A stretch of 64,000 nucleotides of DNA, taken from the NCBI GenBank assembly GCA_948851665.1, contig CAQOWG010000006.1, positions 4,026 to 68,025 of the forward strand, written 5' to 3'. How positions within the stretch are numbered: position 1 is the first letter of the stretch; each line of letters starts with the position of its first letter. A model generated the notes under the pieces. The model ran no database searches, had not been told where the DNA came from, and saw only the letters and a list, made by a program, of their open reading frames with translations. Below are positions 33,636 to 42,451 of the stretch, piece by piece. Position numbers and translations under genes: made by a program. The DNA comes from an uncultured Candidatus Saccharibacteria bacterium (GTDB taxonomy: Bacteria; Patescibacteriota; Saccharimonadia; Saccharimonadales; Saccharimonadaceae).

Positions 33636-35258
33636 ATGACTAGAGAATTGACCTACCAAGAAGCTATTGGGCAAATCGTAGAGCGATTACGTCGTGAAAA
33701 AGGATGGACGCAGACACAACTAGCTAAAAAAGTAAAAACTAGCCAATCGGCTATACATCGGATTGAAAATGGGCGACAAAATATTTCTTTTGAATTGACT
33801 GAACGCCTACAAAAAGTATTAGGTGGGCAGATTTTAACTGTCAACGATACCGTTTCGCAGAGTTATAGGATTCGGGGCGGAAGAGAACTAAAGGGAGAGG
33901 CAGTTATTAATACGAGCAAGAACGCCGCAGTGGGGCTACTTTGCGCGGCGCTACTAAACCGAGGAACTACTAGACTAAAGCACATAGCAAGAATCGAAGA
34001 AGTCTTTCGAATTATAGAAGTATTGGAATCAATTGGCGTAAAATGTCGTTGGAGTGAAGATAATCGAGACTTGGAGATTATATCACCAGATGAATTAAAA
34101 CTTGAAAGCATTGATGTTGAAGCAGCGCGTAAAACTCGCTCGATTCTGATGTTTATGGGGCCGCTGGCGCATCGCTTGAAACGCTTCAAACTACCATATG
34201 CGGGCGGCTGCACTCTTGGTACGAGAACAATTGAACCGCACCTAAGAGCGCTCTCAGCTTTTGGCATGAAGGTAGACGCTCGCAATTGTAGTGGGTTCTA
34301 TGATATAACAATGGAGCATTCTAGGCCAGTTCATGGAAAGCTTGGAAAAATACGCTCAACGCGTCATGAGTACGACGAATATCGGATTGACGAAGTAAAT
34401 GCGCAATTCCCTTCAAAACGGATCGTTTTGATTGAGCGTGGCGACACTGTTACTGAAAATGTTTTGATGGCAGCAGCACTTTATCCAGGGGAAACAATGA
34501 TAGTGGGGGCATCGCCAAATTATATGGTGCAGGATCTCTGCTTCTTCTTAGAACGATTAGGCGTAAAAATTGAGGGAGTTGGTACTACGACTTTGCATGT
34601 GACTGGCTGTCGTGAAATCAATATGGACGTAGAATATGCACCAGCTGAAGACCCTATTGAAGCTATGAGTTTTATTGCGGTGGCGCTAGTTACAAAATCA
34701 AATTTGATGATTCGCCGTGCACCAATTGAATTCTTGGAGGTGGAATTAGAAACGCTCAAGAGCATGGGTGCAAACATTTCTCGTTCGCCAGAGTATTATA
34801 GCGCAAATGGACGAACGCGGTTAGTAGACTTAAAAATTCATAAATCGGAATTAGTAGCACCAACCGATAAAATCGCACCAATGCCGTTCCCTGGTTTAAA
34901 TATCGATAACTTACCTTTCTTTTCAGTAATCGCGGCGACAGCAAAAGGGCGCACGTTGATTCACGACTGGGTGTTTGAGAATCGAGCAGTCTATACAACT
35001 TACCTGGAAAACTTGAACGCACGAGTAGAATTGCTGGATGCGCATCGGGTATACGTGGAAGGGCCAACAAACTGGAGGCCAGCGGAACTAGTAGCCCCAC
35101 CAGCATTACGACCAGCAGTAGTAGTACTCATCGCAATGTTGGCAGCAGACGGGACTTCAATTTTGCGCAATATTTATTCAATCAACCGCGGGTATCAGGA
35201 TTTTGCGGAGCGTTTGAATAAATTGGGTGCAGGCATTCAACCAATAAATGGTCTATAA
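33636..35258 (+). CDS. murA: XRE-type HTH fused to UDP-GlcNAc enolpyruvyltransferase (MurA)
   Basis: 540 residues. Residues ~8-65 form an XRE helix-turn-helix (IVERLRREKGWTQTQLAKKVKTSQSAIHRIENGRQ). From ~75 onward the protein is MurA-like (SYRIRGGRELKGEAVINTSKNAA ... YAGGCTLGTRTIEPHL ... DPIEAMSF). The active-site Cys is present in GGCTLG. MurA normally is ~420 residues and has no DNA-binding domain. The fusion could let the first wall-synthesis enzyme sense substrate and regulate genes. It directly follows galU; SD GGAG lies 8 nt before the ATG. Confidence 0.88.
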   Translation: MTRELTYQEAIGQIVERLRREKGWTQTQLAKKVKTSQSAIHRIENGRQNISFELTERLQKVLGGQILTVNDTVSQSYRIRGGRELKGEAVINTSKNAAVGLLCAALLNRGTTRLKHIARIEEVFRIIEVLESIGVKCRWSEDNRDLEIISPDELKLESIDVEAARKTRSILMFMGPLAHRLKRFKLPYAGGCTLGTRTIEPHLRALSAFGMKVDARNCSGFYDITMEHSRPVHGKLGKIRSTRHEYDEYRIDEVNAQFPSKRIVLIERGDTVTENVLMAAALYPGETMIVGASPNYMVQDLCFFLERLGVKIEGVGTTTLHVTGCREINMDVEYAPAEDPIEAMSFIAVALVTKSNLMIRRAPIEFLEVELETLKSMGANISRSPEYYSANGRTRLVDLKIHKSELVAPTDKIAPMPFPGLNIDNLPFFSVIAATAKGRTLIHDWVFENRAVYTTYLENLNARVELLDAHRVYVEGPTNWRPAELVAPPALRPAVVVLIAMLAADGTSILRNIYSINRGYQDFAERLNKLGAGIQPINGL

Positions 35259-35266
35259 AAAAACCA

Positions 35267-35283
35267 TTTGTAATCTTTACAAC
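35267..35283. promoter_or_regulatory. 17-bp palindrome, copy 1 (TTTGTA-N5-TACAAC)
   Basis: Matches GTTGTA-N5-TACAAC with one mismatch. First of three copies before recA. Confidence 0.5.
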
Positions 35284-35292
35284 ACCTTTAAA

Positions 35293-35325
35293 TTATCCAC
35301 AGGCTTTTCCACATAGTTTTCCACA
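35293..35325 (+). promoter_or_regulatory. Three DnaA-box-like sequences at 12-bp intervals
   Basis: TTATCCACA (35293-35301, the E. coli consensus), TTTTCCACA (35305-35313) and TTTTCCACA (35317-35325) lie in the same orientation, starting exactly 12 bp apart. Such head-to-tail boxes occur in replication origins or DnaA-controlled promoters. No dnaA or dnaN gene is in the window. Confidence 0.55.
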
Positions 35326-35362
35326 GATAAGCAGGGCATTATGGCTCACTAGTAACAGTATC

Positions 35363-35379
35363 GTTGTAGAGTCTACAAC
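35363..35379. promoter_or_regulatory. 17-bp perfect palindrome, copy 2
   Basis: GTTGTAGAGTCTACAAC: perfect 8-bp arms around one base, 36 bp upstream of TATAAT (35415-35420). Confidence 0.7.
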
Positions 35380-35394
35380 GTTGTATTTTATACT

Positions 35395-35411
35395 GTTGTA
35401 AGTATAACAAC
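35395..35411. promoter_or_regulatory. 17-bp palindrome, copy 3, inside the recA P1 promoter
   Basis: GTTGTAAGTATAACAAC (one mismatch) begins 32 bp after copy 2, about three helical turns. It lies between the predicted -35 and the TATAAT at 35415-35420. Confidence 0.6.
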
Positions 35412-35692
35412 AAATATAATGGTATCGCTTGCTAATATATGGTCTTTTCTGTCCTACCAAAATACTATTGCTTGCCAGTGTTTATAGCAATATGTTCTAC
35501 TAATCCATTTATGCTATATTATTACGCCAGTGCTTGTTATTATTTTGTTTTTTGATATAGAGTGGGGGCATGGTGGCGGGAGCATGCGCCCATCATCTAA
35601 ATACCACCTCCTGGCACGTGCTAGGTAATAGTAAAAGGTTGTAGCATGGAGGACTGGGAGGTGATATAATATTATTAACAAAGGAAGGTAAT

Positions 35693-36757
35693 ATGGCAAA
35701 AAAGGATACTACGGAAGATATCGCGATAGATTCTGGTAAAAAGCAGGCGCTTGATTTAGCGATTCAGCAAATTACAAAGCAATTCGGGACTGGCTCAATT
35801 ATGAAATTGGGGGAATCTCAGAAAATCGATGTAGAGCTCTTGCCGTCAGGGTCTCTTTCACTCGACTTAGCGTTGGGTGGAGGCTATCCAAAAGGTCGGA
35901 TTATTGAAATTTATGGTCCAGAATCATCGGGGAAAACTACGCTAGCCCTGCATGCAATTGCTGAAATCCAAAAAGAAGGTGGTCAGGCTGCGTTTATTGA
36001 TGCTGAACATGCGCTTGACCCAGCTTACGCTAAGAAAATTGGCGTAGACACAGATAACCTTTTTATATCACAGCCAGATAACGGGGAGCAGGCTCTAGAG
36101 ATTTGCGAGACCTTGGTGCGTTCTGGCGCGGTTGATTTAATTGTAGTGGATTCTGTTGCGGCGCTGGTCCCCCAGGCCGAAATTGACGGCGATATGGGTG
36201 ATGCGCAGATGGGGTTGCAAGCGCGCTTAATGTCGCAAGCGATGAGAAAGCTTACCGCAATTATCTCCAAATCAAAAGCGACTGTAATTTTTATCAATCA
36301 AATTCGCATGAAAATTGGCGTCATGTTTGGTAACCCGGAAACCACGACTGGTGGCAATGCTCTAAAATTCTATGCATCAGTGCGAATGGACATCCGACGT
36401 ACGGGTCAGATTAAAGACGGTGACGAGATAGCAGGCAACCGGACCAAGGTGAAGGTTGTTAAGAACAAAATCGCTGCTCCGTTTAGAATTGCGGAATTTG
36501 ATATCATGTATAACGAAGGAATCAGCAAAGTTGGAGACGTGTTGGACTTGGCCGTGCAGAAAGGTATCTTGGAAAAGTCTGGGGCATTCTTGAAGTATAA
36601 AGGCGCAACTTTGGCGCAAGGACGAGAGGCAGCCAAAAACGTACTCAAGGAAAAACCGGAGCTACTGGCAGAAATAGAACAACAAGTGCGTGAAGCGGCT
36701 GGCATGGCAACCAAGCCTAAGGATGATGCCACAAAAGCTAAATCGGCAAAAGATTAG
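35693..36757 (+). CDS. recA: Recombinase A
   Basis: 354 residues. Walker A GPESSGKTTL, YAKKIGVDTDNL, LIVVDSVAALVP, and FINQIRMKIGVMFGNPETTTGGNALKFYAS are canonical RecA. It catalyses strand exchange in recombination, repair and transformation. The ATG at 35693 follows SD AAGGAAGG and a TATAAT (35665-35670). A second promoter upstream is covered by palindromic sites. One-base overlap with recX. Confidence 0.97.
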   Translation: MAKKDTTEDIAIDSGKKQALDLAIQQITKQFGTGSIMKLGESQKIDVELLPSGSLSLDLALGGGYPKGRIIEIYGPESSGKTTLALHAIAEIQKEGGQAAFIDAEHALDPAYAKKIGVDTDNLFISQPDNGEQALEICETLVRSGAVDLIVVDSVAALVPQAEIDGDMGDAQMGLQARLMSQAMRKLTAIISKSKATVIFINQIRMKIGVMFGNPETTTGGNALKFYASVRMDIRRTGQIKDGDEIAGNRTKVKVVKNKIAAPFRIAEFDIMYNEGISKVGDVLDLAVQKGILEKSGAFLKYKGATLAQGREAAKNVLKEKPELLAEIEQQVREAAGMATKPKDDATKAKSAKD

Positions 36758-37479
36758 TGAAGAACGATTTGCAAAAAGACATACTTGGGCAGACCAGCGA
36801 TCAAACAATTACGAAAATTACAGCTGGGCTAAAAGATCCTAATCGAGCAAATATCTTTTTAGACGGAAGATTCGCGTTTTCGCTAGATATAGCACAGGTG
36901 GTGGATTTGGAGGTGAAAGTTGGACAAAAAATTGGCAATGAAAGACTGAGAGAGCTACAGGGTGCTTCTGAATTTGGGAAACTTTATCAGAGAACTCTAG
37001 AATGGGCATTAGCTAGACCGCGTTCAGTAAATGAAACGAATGATTATTTACAGCTGCGTAAACGTCGGCGATCGGCTCTTAATTGGCAACGTGAGCGTGA
37101 TGGCAAAAAACCACTACCAGAGCTGCAGGAAGACACAATGAACCTGGTGCTAGAGAGGCTGATTGAGAAGGGGTATGTCGATGATAAAAAATTTGCTCAA
37201 TATTTCGTAGAAAATCGTCGACTACGCAAGGGTATTAGCCCACGCCGATTAAAAATGGAGTTGCAGAAAAAAGGTATTAGGGACGACCTAATAAAGCAGG
37301 CAACCGATTCAATAGGGCGAACGGAGGAGGAAGAAATCTTAAAAGTAATTCGTAAAAAACGTAGAAAATACGACGATAATAAGTTAGTGGCTTATCTAGT
37401 AAGGCAGGGGTTTGATTTATATAAATCTAGGGATGCGGTAGAGCACTATGACCCAGAGGGTGACTTGCCCTGTTTCTGA
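36757..37479 (+). CDS. recX: Regulatory protein RecX
   Basis: 240 residues, GTG start sharing one base with the recA stop. The three-helix RecX repeats are visible (ARPRSVNETNDYLQLRKRR, LIEKGYVDDKKFAQYFVENRRLRKGISPRRLKMELQKKGI, VAYLVRQGFDLYKSRDAVE). RecX binds RecA filaments and limits their activity. The 3' end overlaps the convergent PRC-barrel gene by 34 bp. Confidence 0.88.
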   Translation: MKNDLQKDILGQTSDQTITKITAGLKDPNRANIFLDGRFAFSLDIAQVVDLEVKVGQKIGNERLRELQGASEFGKLYQRTLEWALARPRSVNETNDYLQLRKRRRSALNWQRERDGKKPLPELQEDTMNLVLERLIEKGYVDDKKFAQYFVENRRLRKGISPRRLKMELQKKGIRDDLIKQATDSIGRTEEEEILKVIRKKRRKYDDNKLVAYLVRQGFDLYKSRDAVEHYDPEGDLPCF

Positions 37480-38066
37480 TCAATTGCTTCATGCGCAAAA
37501 TCGGGTTTGCGGAAGGGATTAACAAAGTCGGGGGTAAGATTAGCAGAACGCGTGGTTGAAGTGGTTTGCTGCAATTTGGAATGCTCATCCTTCACAACAA
37601 CCTGGTAGTCATTCACTTCGATGATCTCGGTACGAGATATGATAAGCTCTGGATCAAGAAGGGACTTCATGATGGGGCGCTGTACAATAAGCTGATATAT
37701 ATCCCAACTATCTGAATCTGTAATATAATCAGCAACTTTGCCAAGTTTAGACTTGCTCGCACTGACAACTTTAAGTCCAAGCAAGGAAAAGTTGAGATTT
37801 AAGATATCACGAATACGAATTACTTCTTCACTATCGACCAATTCGTCAATTGAGTCGACAATCATACCAGTACGGGAGAACTCGCGCACACTATCAACGG
37901 GTAAAACATTGCCAACCTCACCACGAACAAGTGGACCGGAAACTTGAAAGCCGATAATTTTGAGGTCGTTGGGATCAACAATTATATCTGAAACGTTCGC
38001 AATGGCCCCGCCTACATGTAAGCTTAGGATTGGACATCCGATGAGGCGCGAGCCATTAATTAGCAT
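37446..38066 (-). CDS. PRC-barrel domain protein
   Basis: 206 residues with two PRC-barrel-like repeats (SLHVGGAIANVSDIIVDPNDLKIIGFQV and SASKSKLGKVADYITDSDSWDIYQLIV). PRC barrels are small beta-barrels in RNA-processing and photosystem proteins; the role here is unknown. SD GGGAG lies 8 nt before the ATG, which is 1 nt after the gpmI stop. It is the last gene of the agmatine operon. Confidence 0.75.
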   Translation of the reverse strand: MLINGSRLIGCPILSLHVGGAIANVSDIIVDPNDLKIIGFQVSGPLVRGEVGNVLPVDSVREFSRTGMIVDSIDELVDSEEVIRIRDILNLNFSLLGLKVVSASKSKLGKVADYITDSDSWDIYQLIVQRPIMKSLLDPELIISRTEIIEVNDYQVVVKDEHSKLQQTTSTTRSANLTPDFVNPFRKPDFAHEAIDQKQGKSPSGS

Positions 38067-38067
38067 A

Positions 38068-39846
38068 TTATCTGCTCCCTATTAGTGGCTTTTGCCATGA
38101 AGCTGGGTAATTATTGGCCTGACCAAGTAACGTTGCGATTGTAGCAGCAATATTAGCTAGGCCAGGGTCTTTGAGCTTGGCTGCGTGATAGAGCTTGGCG
38201 TTATTGGTGTTATCGTAGAAGATGCAGGGAACTGGATTGGTGGTATGAGCAGTTTTCGCAGTTCCCCCGCGGTCGAGCAATTCTTCGGCGTTACCGTGAT
38301 CGGCAGTGATTACCATCACGCCACCCAGAGCATCGACTCGCCTAGCGAGGCGTGCGAGCTGAATATCGATTGCTTCTAGAGCCACAATTGTTGGTTCGAG
38401 TTCGGCAAAATGCCCCACCATGTCACCGCCGGGGAAATTAATACGTACAAACTTATACTTATCAAGGTTCTCCAATGCCACATCGGTGATTTCGGCAGAC
38501 TTCATCCATGGCCGAGTATTGAACGGCTGTGAATCAGAGGGAATTTCGATGTGCTTCTCCCCTGGCGCTTTTCTGTAACTATTGCCGTTAAAATAATAGG
38601 TAATATGACCAAACTTTACAGTTTCAGAAATAGCGAGTTGGTTGATGTCTTGCTGCCCGAGAAAAGTATTGAGTGGGGTGTCGATGGTAACGGGCGGGAC
38701 AAGGACGTGTTTAGGGATATGGCGATCGGCATCATATTCAGCGAGACCGGCGAAATAAATATGTGGACCAAGGTTATTGTCCGGGTCTTTGACTGTCTTA
38801 GAGCCACCGGTGCGGTCAAACTTATCAAAACGAGCCGCCGTGAAAGCCTCGGCAATTTCGACAGCGCGATCTGCACGAAAATCATAATAGATAACAGCGT
38901 CACCATTCATAATGCGACCAATTGGCTTAACCTTCCCAGCAACCTCAGCCGAAGAAGACTTAGCCTTGATAGCACGAGAGGCAAGTGGGCTACGACCGAC
39001 GACATTGTCAACAATTACGAAAGCCGGTAGGTATTGGTCTTGGATTCCAGGTTGCTCGGCGCGGAGGGTCTTGATGGCTTCAGTGGCTGAGCTAAATTGC
39101 CTAGGGGCTTTGCCATAGACCATGGCGTCGTAGCCAAGTTTAACCATATTCCAATCGTTTTCGTAGCGATCTGCCGTCATCACCATACGACCGCCACCGG
39201 AAGCGATACGAATATCAGCATCCGGGAATTTCTGGCAGAACTTTTCAAGTCGTTCAATATATTTAGGCTCAGATTGGGGGGCAACGTCTCGACCATCAAA
39301 AATTGCATGAATACGCATACGACGGACACCCTCTTCGTAGGCCCGCGCAATCATTTGCTCAAGATGTTTAATGTCGCTATGGACACCGCCATCCGAGAAG
39401 ATACCGCAGAAATGCAAGGTTGGCAAAGCATTTGGACTAATCTTTGCTTGTGATTGCCAGAATTTAACTGCAGACGCAGCCCAGGTTTTATTACTACTAG
39501 TAGAAGTAGCATCATTGCCTGCTTTTAGAAACTTTATGGCGCCACGCCAGGCTTTGGATTCCCAAATATCGCCAGTAGCAAAAGCAACTTCTACCTGCGA
39601 GATGCCTTGTCGGATAATCTGGCCAGAGCCAATAGCGTTATGACCAACCTCTGAATTGCCCATTTGCCCCGGCATAATACCAACCGCTTCACCGGAAGCA
39701 GCAAGGGGGATATTGAGGTATTTCATCATGGCAGTGTCAAGAAATTCAGTGTGCGCCTGGCGTACAGCATTCCCACTGCGACGTAAACCCAATCCTACGC
39801 CATCCATGACAACGAGCACAACTGGACCATCGTAATGCAACTTCAT
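38068..39846 (-). CDS. gpmI: 2,3-bisphosphoglycerate-independent phosphoglycerate mutase
   Basis: 592 residues against ~510 usual. Alkaline-phosphatase-fold motifs: VVMDGVGLG, MGNSEVGHNAIGSG (phosphoserine), SDGGVHSDIKHL, FDGRDVAP, FYFDFRADRA-like YYDFRADRAVEI, NFPGGDMVGH and ITADHGNAEEL. Extra length comes from inserts near residues ~110-140 and ~300. It converts 3- to 2-phosphoglycerate in glycolysis. ATGA overlap with aguA. Confidence 0.93.
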   Translation of the reverse strand: MKLHYDGPVVLVVMDGVGLGLRRSGNAVRQAHTEFLDTAMMKYLNIPLAASGEAVGIMPGQMGNSEVGHNAIGSGQIIRQGISQVEVAFATGDIWESKAWRGAIKFLKAGNDATSTSSNKTWAASAVKFWQSQAKISPNALPTLHFCGIFSDGGVHSDIKHLEQMIARAYEEGVRRMRIHAIFDGRDVAPQSEPKYIERLEKFCQKFPDADIRIASGGGRMVMTADRYENDWNMVKLGYDAMVYGKAPRQFSSATEAIKTLRAEQPGIQDQYLPAFVIVDNVVGRSPLASRAIKAKSSSAEVAGKVKPIGRIMNGDAVIYYDFRADRAVEIAEAFTAARFDKFDRTGGSKTVKDPDNNLGPHIYFAGLAEYDADRHIPKHVLVPPVTIDTPLNTFLGQQDINQLAISETVKFGHITYYFNGNSYRKAPGEKHIEIPSDSQPFNTRPWMKSAEITDVALENLDKYKFVRINFPGGDMVGHFAELEPTIVALEAIDIQLARLARRVDALGGVMVITADHGNAEELLDRGGTAKTAHTTNPVPCIFYDNTNNAKLYHAAKLKDPGLANIAATIATLLGQANNYPASWQKPLIGSR

Positions 39847-40943
39847 GGCTTTGGCACCTGTTGAGTGATACAGTGGATATTGCCACCACCAAGCAGGATT
39901 TCACGGGCACCAGCGATTGGCTCAATCACACGATCTGGATAACATTCTTGGAGAACACGCATCGCCTCGGCGTCATATTTATTGTCGAACTGGGGACAAA
40001 GAATGGCGCCATTAACAATACCAAAATTGACGTAAGAGCCTGCTAAGCGAGCTCCCTCTATGCGCGGGAAAGTTCCATCAACGGCGTCGACTCCTTGGGA
40101 CTCTTCCTTAGTAATAAACATTGGGGCAGGGACGTGCAGTTTGACAACCTCGATTTGACGGCCTTTGGCATCAGTGACGCTCTGGAGATATTCGAGAGCC
40201 TTTTGACTACGCTCGTATTGTGGGTCGTCAGGATTGTCTTCCCAGGAAAGCACAACTTTACCGGGCTTAACGAACTGAACAACATTATCAACGTGGCCAT
40301 TAGTGTCTTCATCGCCGTAAAGACCATCCGGGATCCAGAGGACCTTCTCTGCACCAAGATATTCCTTAAGTTTTTCTTCGATCTGGTCTTTGGTGAGGTC
40401 TGGGTTGCGGCCAGGATCGAGAAGAGTTTCTTCGGTAACAATCACTGTGCCTTCGCCATCAACACAGATAGCGCCACCTTCAAGCACAAAATCGTCTGTA
40501 CGATAACGGTCAATACCCTCAATGTTGCAAACTTTAGCGCCGATTAAGTCATCGAGATCCCAAGGGAAATAGATACCATCAACTAGACCACCGTAGCCAT
40601 TGAACGCCCAGTCAACACCACGAATGCGACCCTCGCCATTAATGACGCAGCTCGGGCCAGAATCGCGAATCCAGGAATCATTATTGGAGATTTCGACAAT
40701 ACTAACATTTGGCATATTCATTCCGATAAGATTGCGGTATTGATCAGCGTTAGTACCGACAACGACTGGCTCATACTTAGCCATGGTTTGAATGAGATTC
40801 TTAAAAACGGCTTGGGCAGGTTCAGCATTTTGACGCCAGTTGTCCTCGCGCTGCGGCCAAAGAATATAGATACAGCGGTGTTCATCAAGCTCGCAAGGCA
40901 TATAGAAGCCATCAGCTTTAGGGGTACTATCAGTGATACGCAT
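39843..40943 (-). CDS. aguA: Agmatine deiminase
   Basis: 366 residues. NDSWIRDSGPSCVIN, FNGYGGL, DFVLEGGAICVDGEGT, GHVDNVVQFV and the catalytic Cys region LLGGGNIHCITQQVP match agmatine deiminases (agmatine to N-carbamoylputrescine plus ammonia). The neighbours ptcA and a permease confirm the pathway. TAATG overlap with the permease. Confidence 0.93.
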   Translation of the reverse strand: MRITDSTPKADGFYMPCELDEHRCIYILWPQREDNWRQNAEPAQAVFKNLIQTMAKYEPVVVGTNADQYRNLIGMNMPNVSIVEISNNDSWIRDSGPSCVINGEGRIRGVDWAFNGYGGLVDGIYFPWDLDDLIGAKVCNIEGIDRYRTDDFVLEGGAICVDGEGTVIVTEETLLDPGRNPDLTKDQIEEKLKEYLGAEKVLWIPDGLYGDEDTNGHVDNVVQFVKPGKVVLSWEDNPDDPQYERSQKALEYLQSVTDAKGRQIEVVKLHVPAPMFITKEESQGVDAVDGTFPRIEGARLAGSYVNFGIVNGAILCPQFDNKYDAEAMRVLQECYPDRVIEPIAGAREILLGGGNIHCITQQVPKP

Positions 40944-42451
40944 TAACGAGTCCTCCGGGCAGCCTTGCGTTTAGTGGTAGCAGGAAGCTTGCCTTTACCA
41001 TTTTTATATTTGCCAACTTTAGCAACTTTACCATATGTTACACGAATACCACGAACCATAAACTCACCAATGATAATCATTAAGCATGAGCCAACGATGA
41101 GTGGCCAATTCTCGCTAAACATTTCAATATTGAACTCAGGGAAGAGCGTGAAGAACAGCGCAATTAAAAGAAGGAGAAATGGTACGGCGGAATAAAGGAA
41201 GATCTTAAATTTACCACCGCTAATCCAGAACCCGTTCTTGACTTGAGGGCCTTGCTTGTGGAGTTTCCAGAAAGACACAAACATTGGCAGGTAGCAGAGA
41301 AGTAACATAACGAGGCTAAGCGAGAAGAAAGTCCAGAAAAGGTTAGTAAAATCGTAGATATCGGCTGGAGCGAATTCAGCGATGAGGATACCAGCGACAG
41401 CAATAACCAACGCGACGACGCCAGTCCAAATAGAAACGACATAAGGAACGCCGGTTTTGCTACGTTTAGCCCAAGATTTAGGGAATGCGCCATCGTCAGC
41501 GGCATAAGCAATGACCGAGTTGACACCGAAGTTCCAAGAAGCGATGTTGGCAATCAATGTATATATAAACATACCACCAACTACGACCAGAATTGCCTTG
41601 ATAGCCGCGGCCGAGAAACCAGCGACAGTAAGAAGGATACTATAACTGTCTAGGAGACCGGAGTTGGTCTGGAGTTCCTCAAGTGGGATAGCAACGCCAA
41701 TACCAAAGCTGGGAAGAAGATAGAAGATTGCGATCAAAATACCACCGAGAATGATGGCCTTGGGAATTTCTTTTTTCGGGTTCTGCATGTCACTAGAGAA
41801 TGTTGAAACAACTTCGAACCCAAGCATGTTAAAGATAATCAGAGATACGAAGCCAAGACCAGTGAAGTCAAATCCACCGTTTTCGCCGACCATTGGAAGA
41901 AGATCGATCCATGAATCGATTGGGTTGGCAGTGCCTTGAGTGACAAGTACATAGATACCAAGGCCACCGAGCCCGGCCATAAAGATAAATTTCACAAAGG
42001 CACCAATGTTGGAAAGCCAATCGCTTTGTGAGATACGTAGGACACCAAGTACAGAGACTAGAACGATATAGAAGACTTGAATCGCAAGGACCATTGTCCA
42101 AGTCATTTCGACGCCAAGCATCTGCATGAGATATGTTGTGACGAGATCAGCAAGGGAGGCAATCCAAAGAGGGTAATTGACCCAGTAATACCAAGCGACA
42201 CGGCTAGCCCATTTTTCGCCGAGAGCTTTTTCAACCCAGTGATAAATACCACCTTCAGAAGGATACTGGGTACCAAGCTCAGCAGAAATTAAACCATAGG
42301 GGACAAAGAAGGCGACAAGCATAATAATCCACCAGATGTACTGAGAATTACCAATGGCAGCAGTCGGAGCGACAGCGTCGCCGACTAAGATAATGCAGAC
42401 TGTGGCGAGCACGGCGCTCAGCAGCCTAAACTTGGGTTTTTTCTTTGGCAT
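40943..42451 (-). CDS. APC-family permease, probable agmatine/putrescine antiporter
   Basis: 502 residues with about 12 membrane helices and the APC start AVLATVCIILVGDAVAPTAAIGNSQYIWWIIML. YPSEGGIYHWVEKALGEKWASRVAWYYWVNYPLW is typical of the glutamate/GABA- and agmatine-antiporter branch. Its place between ptcA and aguA makes agmatine:putrescine exchange (AguD) the best guess. Very basic C-terminus (ATTKRKAARRTR). Confidence 0.82.
   Translation of the reverse strand: MPKKKPKFRLLSAVLATVCIILVGDAVAPTAAIGNSQYIWWIIMLVAFFVPYGLISAELGTQYPSEGGIYHWVEKALGEKWASRVAWYYWVNYPLWIASLADLVTTYLMQMLGVEMTWTMVLAIQVFYIVLVSVLGVLRISQSDWLSNIGAFVKFIFMAGLGGLGIYVLVTQGTANPIDSWIDLLPMVGENGGFDFTGLGFVSLIIFNMLGFEVVSTFSSDMQNPKKEIPKAIILGGILIAIFYLLPSFGIGVAIPLEELQTNSGLLDSYSILLTVAGFSAAAIKAILVVVGGMFIYTLIANIASWNFGVNSVIAYAADDGAFPKSWAKRSKTGVPYVVSIWTGVVALVIAVAGILIAEFAPADIYDFTNLFWTFFSLSLVMLLLCYLPMFVSFWKLHKQGPQVKNGFWISGGKFKIFLYSAVPFLLLLIALFFTLFPEFNIEMFSENWPLIVGSCLMIIIGEFMVRGIRVTYGKVAKVGKYKNGKGKLPATTKRKAARRTR

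Larger units (their letters stand above)
35259..35692. other. 434-bp regulatory/possible origin gap before recA
   Basis: No convincing ORF. From left to right: the first copy of a 17-bp palindrome, three 12-bp-phased DnaA-box-like sequences, two further palindromes around a TATAAT at 35415-35420, an A/T-rich stretch, a G/C-rich segment able to form hairpins (ggtgg 35570s with ccacc 35620s), and a second TATAAT at 35665-35670 followed by the recA SD. Confidence 0.6.
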
